Position numbers and translations under genes: made by a program. The notes under the pieces were generated by a model. That model was given only the letters and a program-made list of their open reading frames with translations. It was not told where the DNA came from and searched no databases. Positions 63,267 to 64,000 of a DNA stretch of 64,000 nt are shown one piece after another; within the stretch, counting starts at the first letter, position 1; each line of letters starts with the position of its first letter. Origin of the DNA: Hyphomicrobiales bacterium (GTDB lineage: Bacteria > Pseudomonadota > Alphaproteobacteria > Rhizobiales > Rhizobiaceae); assembly GCA_900471485.1 (NCBI GenBank), contig UCEU01000026.1, forward strand, positions 83,123 through 147,122, read 5' to 3'.

Positions 63267-63400
63267 AAAAAAAGCCTCGCTGGCCGTGAGACGAGCGAGG
63301 CTAGGTAGGCGCATTACCTACGGACGAGGGAGGATCGTCCGCGGCTTCGCAACGCGCCAGGAGAACCCGGACACGATCGTTCAGGCGCCTATACCTGAAC
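63267..63400 (-). ncRNA. Candidate structured small RNA with intrinsic terminator
   Basis: On the minus strand four perfect stems follow one another: GTTCAGG/CCTGAAC (63400-63394 with 63385-63379), CGGACGA/TCGTCCG (63341-63321), TAGGTA/TACCTA (63320-63302), and the terminal 9-bp stem AGCCTCGCT/AGCGAGGCT (63302-63274) followed by TTTTTTT. This dense structure fits a small non-coding RNA of about 130-150 nt. The alternative is a long 3' untranslated region of the DUF922 gene. The 5' end is unknown; TAATAT near 63416 could be a -10 box. Confidence 0.55.
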
Positions 63401-63545
63401 TTTCGAATGTCTGAATATTAGCGCGTTATGTTGGACTTAGCTAGGGCGAGAAATAACCGGTAAATCACTGGGGCCGCTGGCGTTTCGCACAATTTTTGTT
63501 ACGCGGCTAAAGATCCGTGATCGTAATCGGTACTCGAATCGGTTA

Positions 63546-64000
63546 TTATTCGCCGCCCGGTCGACCCATGCGATTGTTCAAGAGTCGCATCATCCGGTTC
63601 TGAAAATTGACCGCCTCGACGCGATCGAATCGGGCCTGCAGACGGTCGTGCTCGTCGATGCCGCGAACCGATACCTCGCTGACTTTCTCCTGCATGAGCT
63701 CGCAGCTGCGTTGCGCGGGCAGCGCAAGAATCTGCCGTTCCATGACGCGGGCCTGAACCCTGGCGATCTCGGCATGGCGCTCCTCGTGGCGCTTGATGTC
63801 GCTCGATAGGGCATCCCAGATCATCGACAGCTGCTTGCTGGCGCCGCGACGGTCGGTCCAGCGTGGCAGGATGATCTGCGTGTGGACGGTGACCTTGGCG
63901 CTTCCCACCCGGCACTTGCCGCCGCTCTCGACATAGGTGGCGTCGCCGCCGAAGCGGATTTTGGTGGCGCCGGGGTGGCGGGACGAGGAGCCGTTGGCGG
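63546..64000 (-). CDS. DUF922 domain protein (partial, C-terminal part)
   Basis: About 150 residues are visible; the start lies beyond the right edge. The order HPGATKIRFGGDATYVESGGKCRV, VTVHTQIILPRW and IKRHEERHAEIARVQARVMERQIL matches the DUF922 family, which has a predicted zinc-protease-like HExxH motif (here HEERH). Two cysteines (one in GKCRV, one in QRSCELM) could form a disulfide in the periplasm. The function is unknown. A structured RNA or long 3' untranslated region follows on the same strand. Confidence 0.85.
   Translation of the reverse strand, partial: ANGSSSRHPGATKIRFGGDATYVESGGKCRVGSAKVTVHTQIILPRWTDRRGASKQLSMIWDALSSDIKRHEERHAEIARVQARVMERQILALPAQRSCELMQEKVSEVSVRGIDEHDRLQARFDRVEAVNFQNRMMRLLNNRMGRPGGE

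Overview
The window is a stretch of high-GC chromosome from an alphaproteobacterium of the order Rhizobiales, most likely family Rhizobiaceae. This rests on gene content: a growth-pole-ring (RgsE/GPR-like) giant protein, a PleC/DivJ-type kinase, DUF2865 and DUF922 proteins, a 770-residue malic enzyme with a phosphotransacetylase-like tail, BluB behind a cobalamin riboswitch, and CtrA-type promoter motifs. Genus and species cannot be fixed from the sequence alone. I see no phage, insertion sequence, tRNA, rRNA or CRISPR array.

Layout. 1-2.6 kb: 5' part of a membrane histidine kinase (runs off the left edge), a secreted or anchored thermonuclease-like protein, a uracil-DNA-glycosylase-fold protein and an Lrp/AsnC regulator. 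2.6-4.1 kb: AlkD-like repair protein and a 3-hydroxyisobutyrate-dehydrogenase-like enzyme. 4.4-8.4 kb: ssuADCB operon for sulfonate uptake and desulfonation. 8.4-9.9 kb: GST-ArsR-SRPBCC mini-operon with a duplicated operator-like element upstream. 9.9-11.6 kb: an unrecognised polytopic membrane protein. 11.7-15.6 kb: TPR-methyltransferase, Usg, and a polar amino acid ABC operon without its ATPase. 15.9-18.1 kb: OmpA-type envelope protein with a long Q/E/P-rich repeat region. 18.2-21.4 kb: molybdenum cofactor genes mobB, mobA and moaA with a DMT permease. 21.6-25 kb: DUF971, LtrA, flavin split-barrel protein, diguanylate cyclase. 25.2-36 kb: central metabolism and envelope genes (class I fumarase, fumC, L,D-transpeptidase, gph, rpiA, DUF2059, gor, class II DAHP synthase). 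36-41 kb: TadG/TadE-like proteins, DUF1003, LtaS-like phosphoglycerol transferase. 41.2-46.5 kb: beta-propeller protein, riboswitch-bluB, DUF2865, malic enzyme. 46.8-55 kb: LpxH-like phosphoesterase, MFS permease, dipeptide epimerase, MCE/Mla lipid transport operon, acyltransferase. 55.2-64 kb: the 2190-residue growth-pole protein, a divergent Hpt phosphotransfer protein, a 2Fe-2S ferredoxin, a candidate structured RNA and a partial DUF922 protein.

How it fits together. Several genes bear on the envelope and on unipolar growth: the giant ring-type scaffold, an L,D-transpeptidase, the OmpA peptidoglycan-binding protein, MCE lipid transport, an LtaS-like enzyme and two phosphorelay proteins (PleC-like kinase, Hpt). 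The promoter region between the giant gene and hpt carries a perfect TTAA-N7-TTAA CtrA motif, a TTAACCAT half site and a 23-bp-spaced TATCCAC series, pointing to cell-cycle control. Upstream of the LtaS-like gene four 7-bp GTCA repeats at an exact 11-bp period look like two tandem PHO boxes. The most novel candidates are the structured RNA near 63.3 kb and the unrecognised membrane/HhH protein at 10-11.6 kb.
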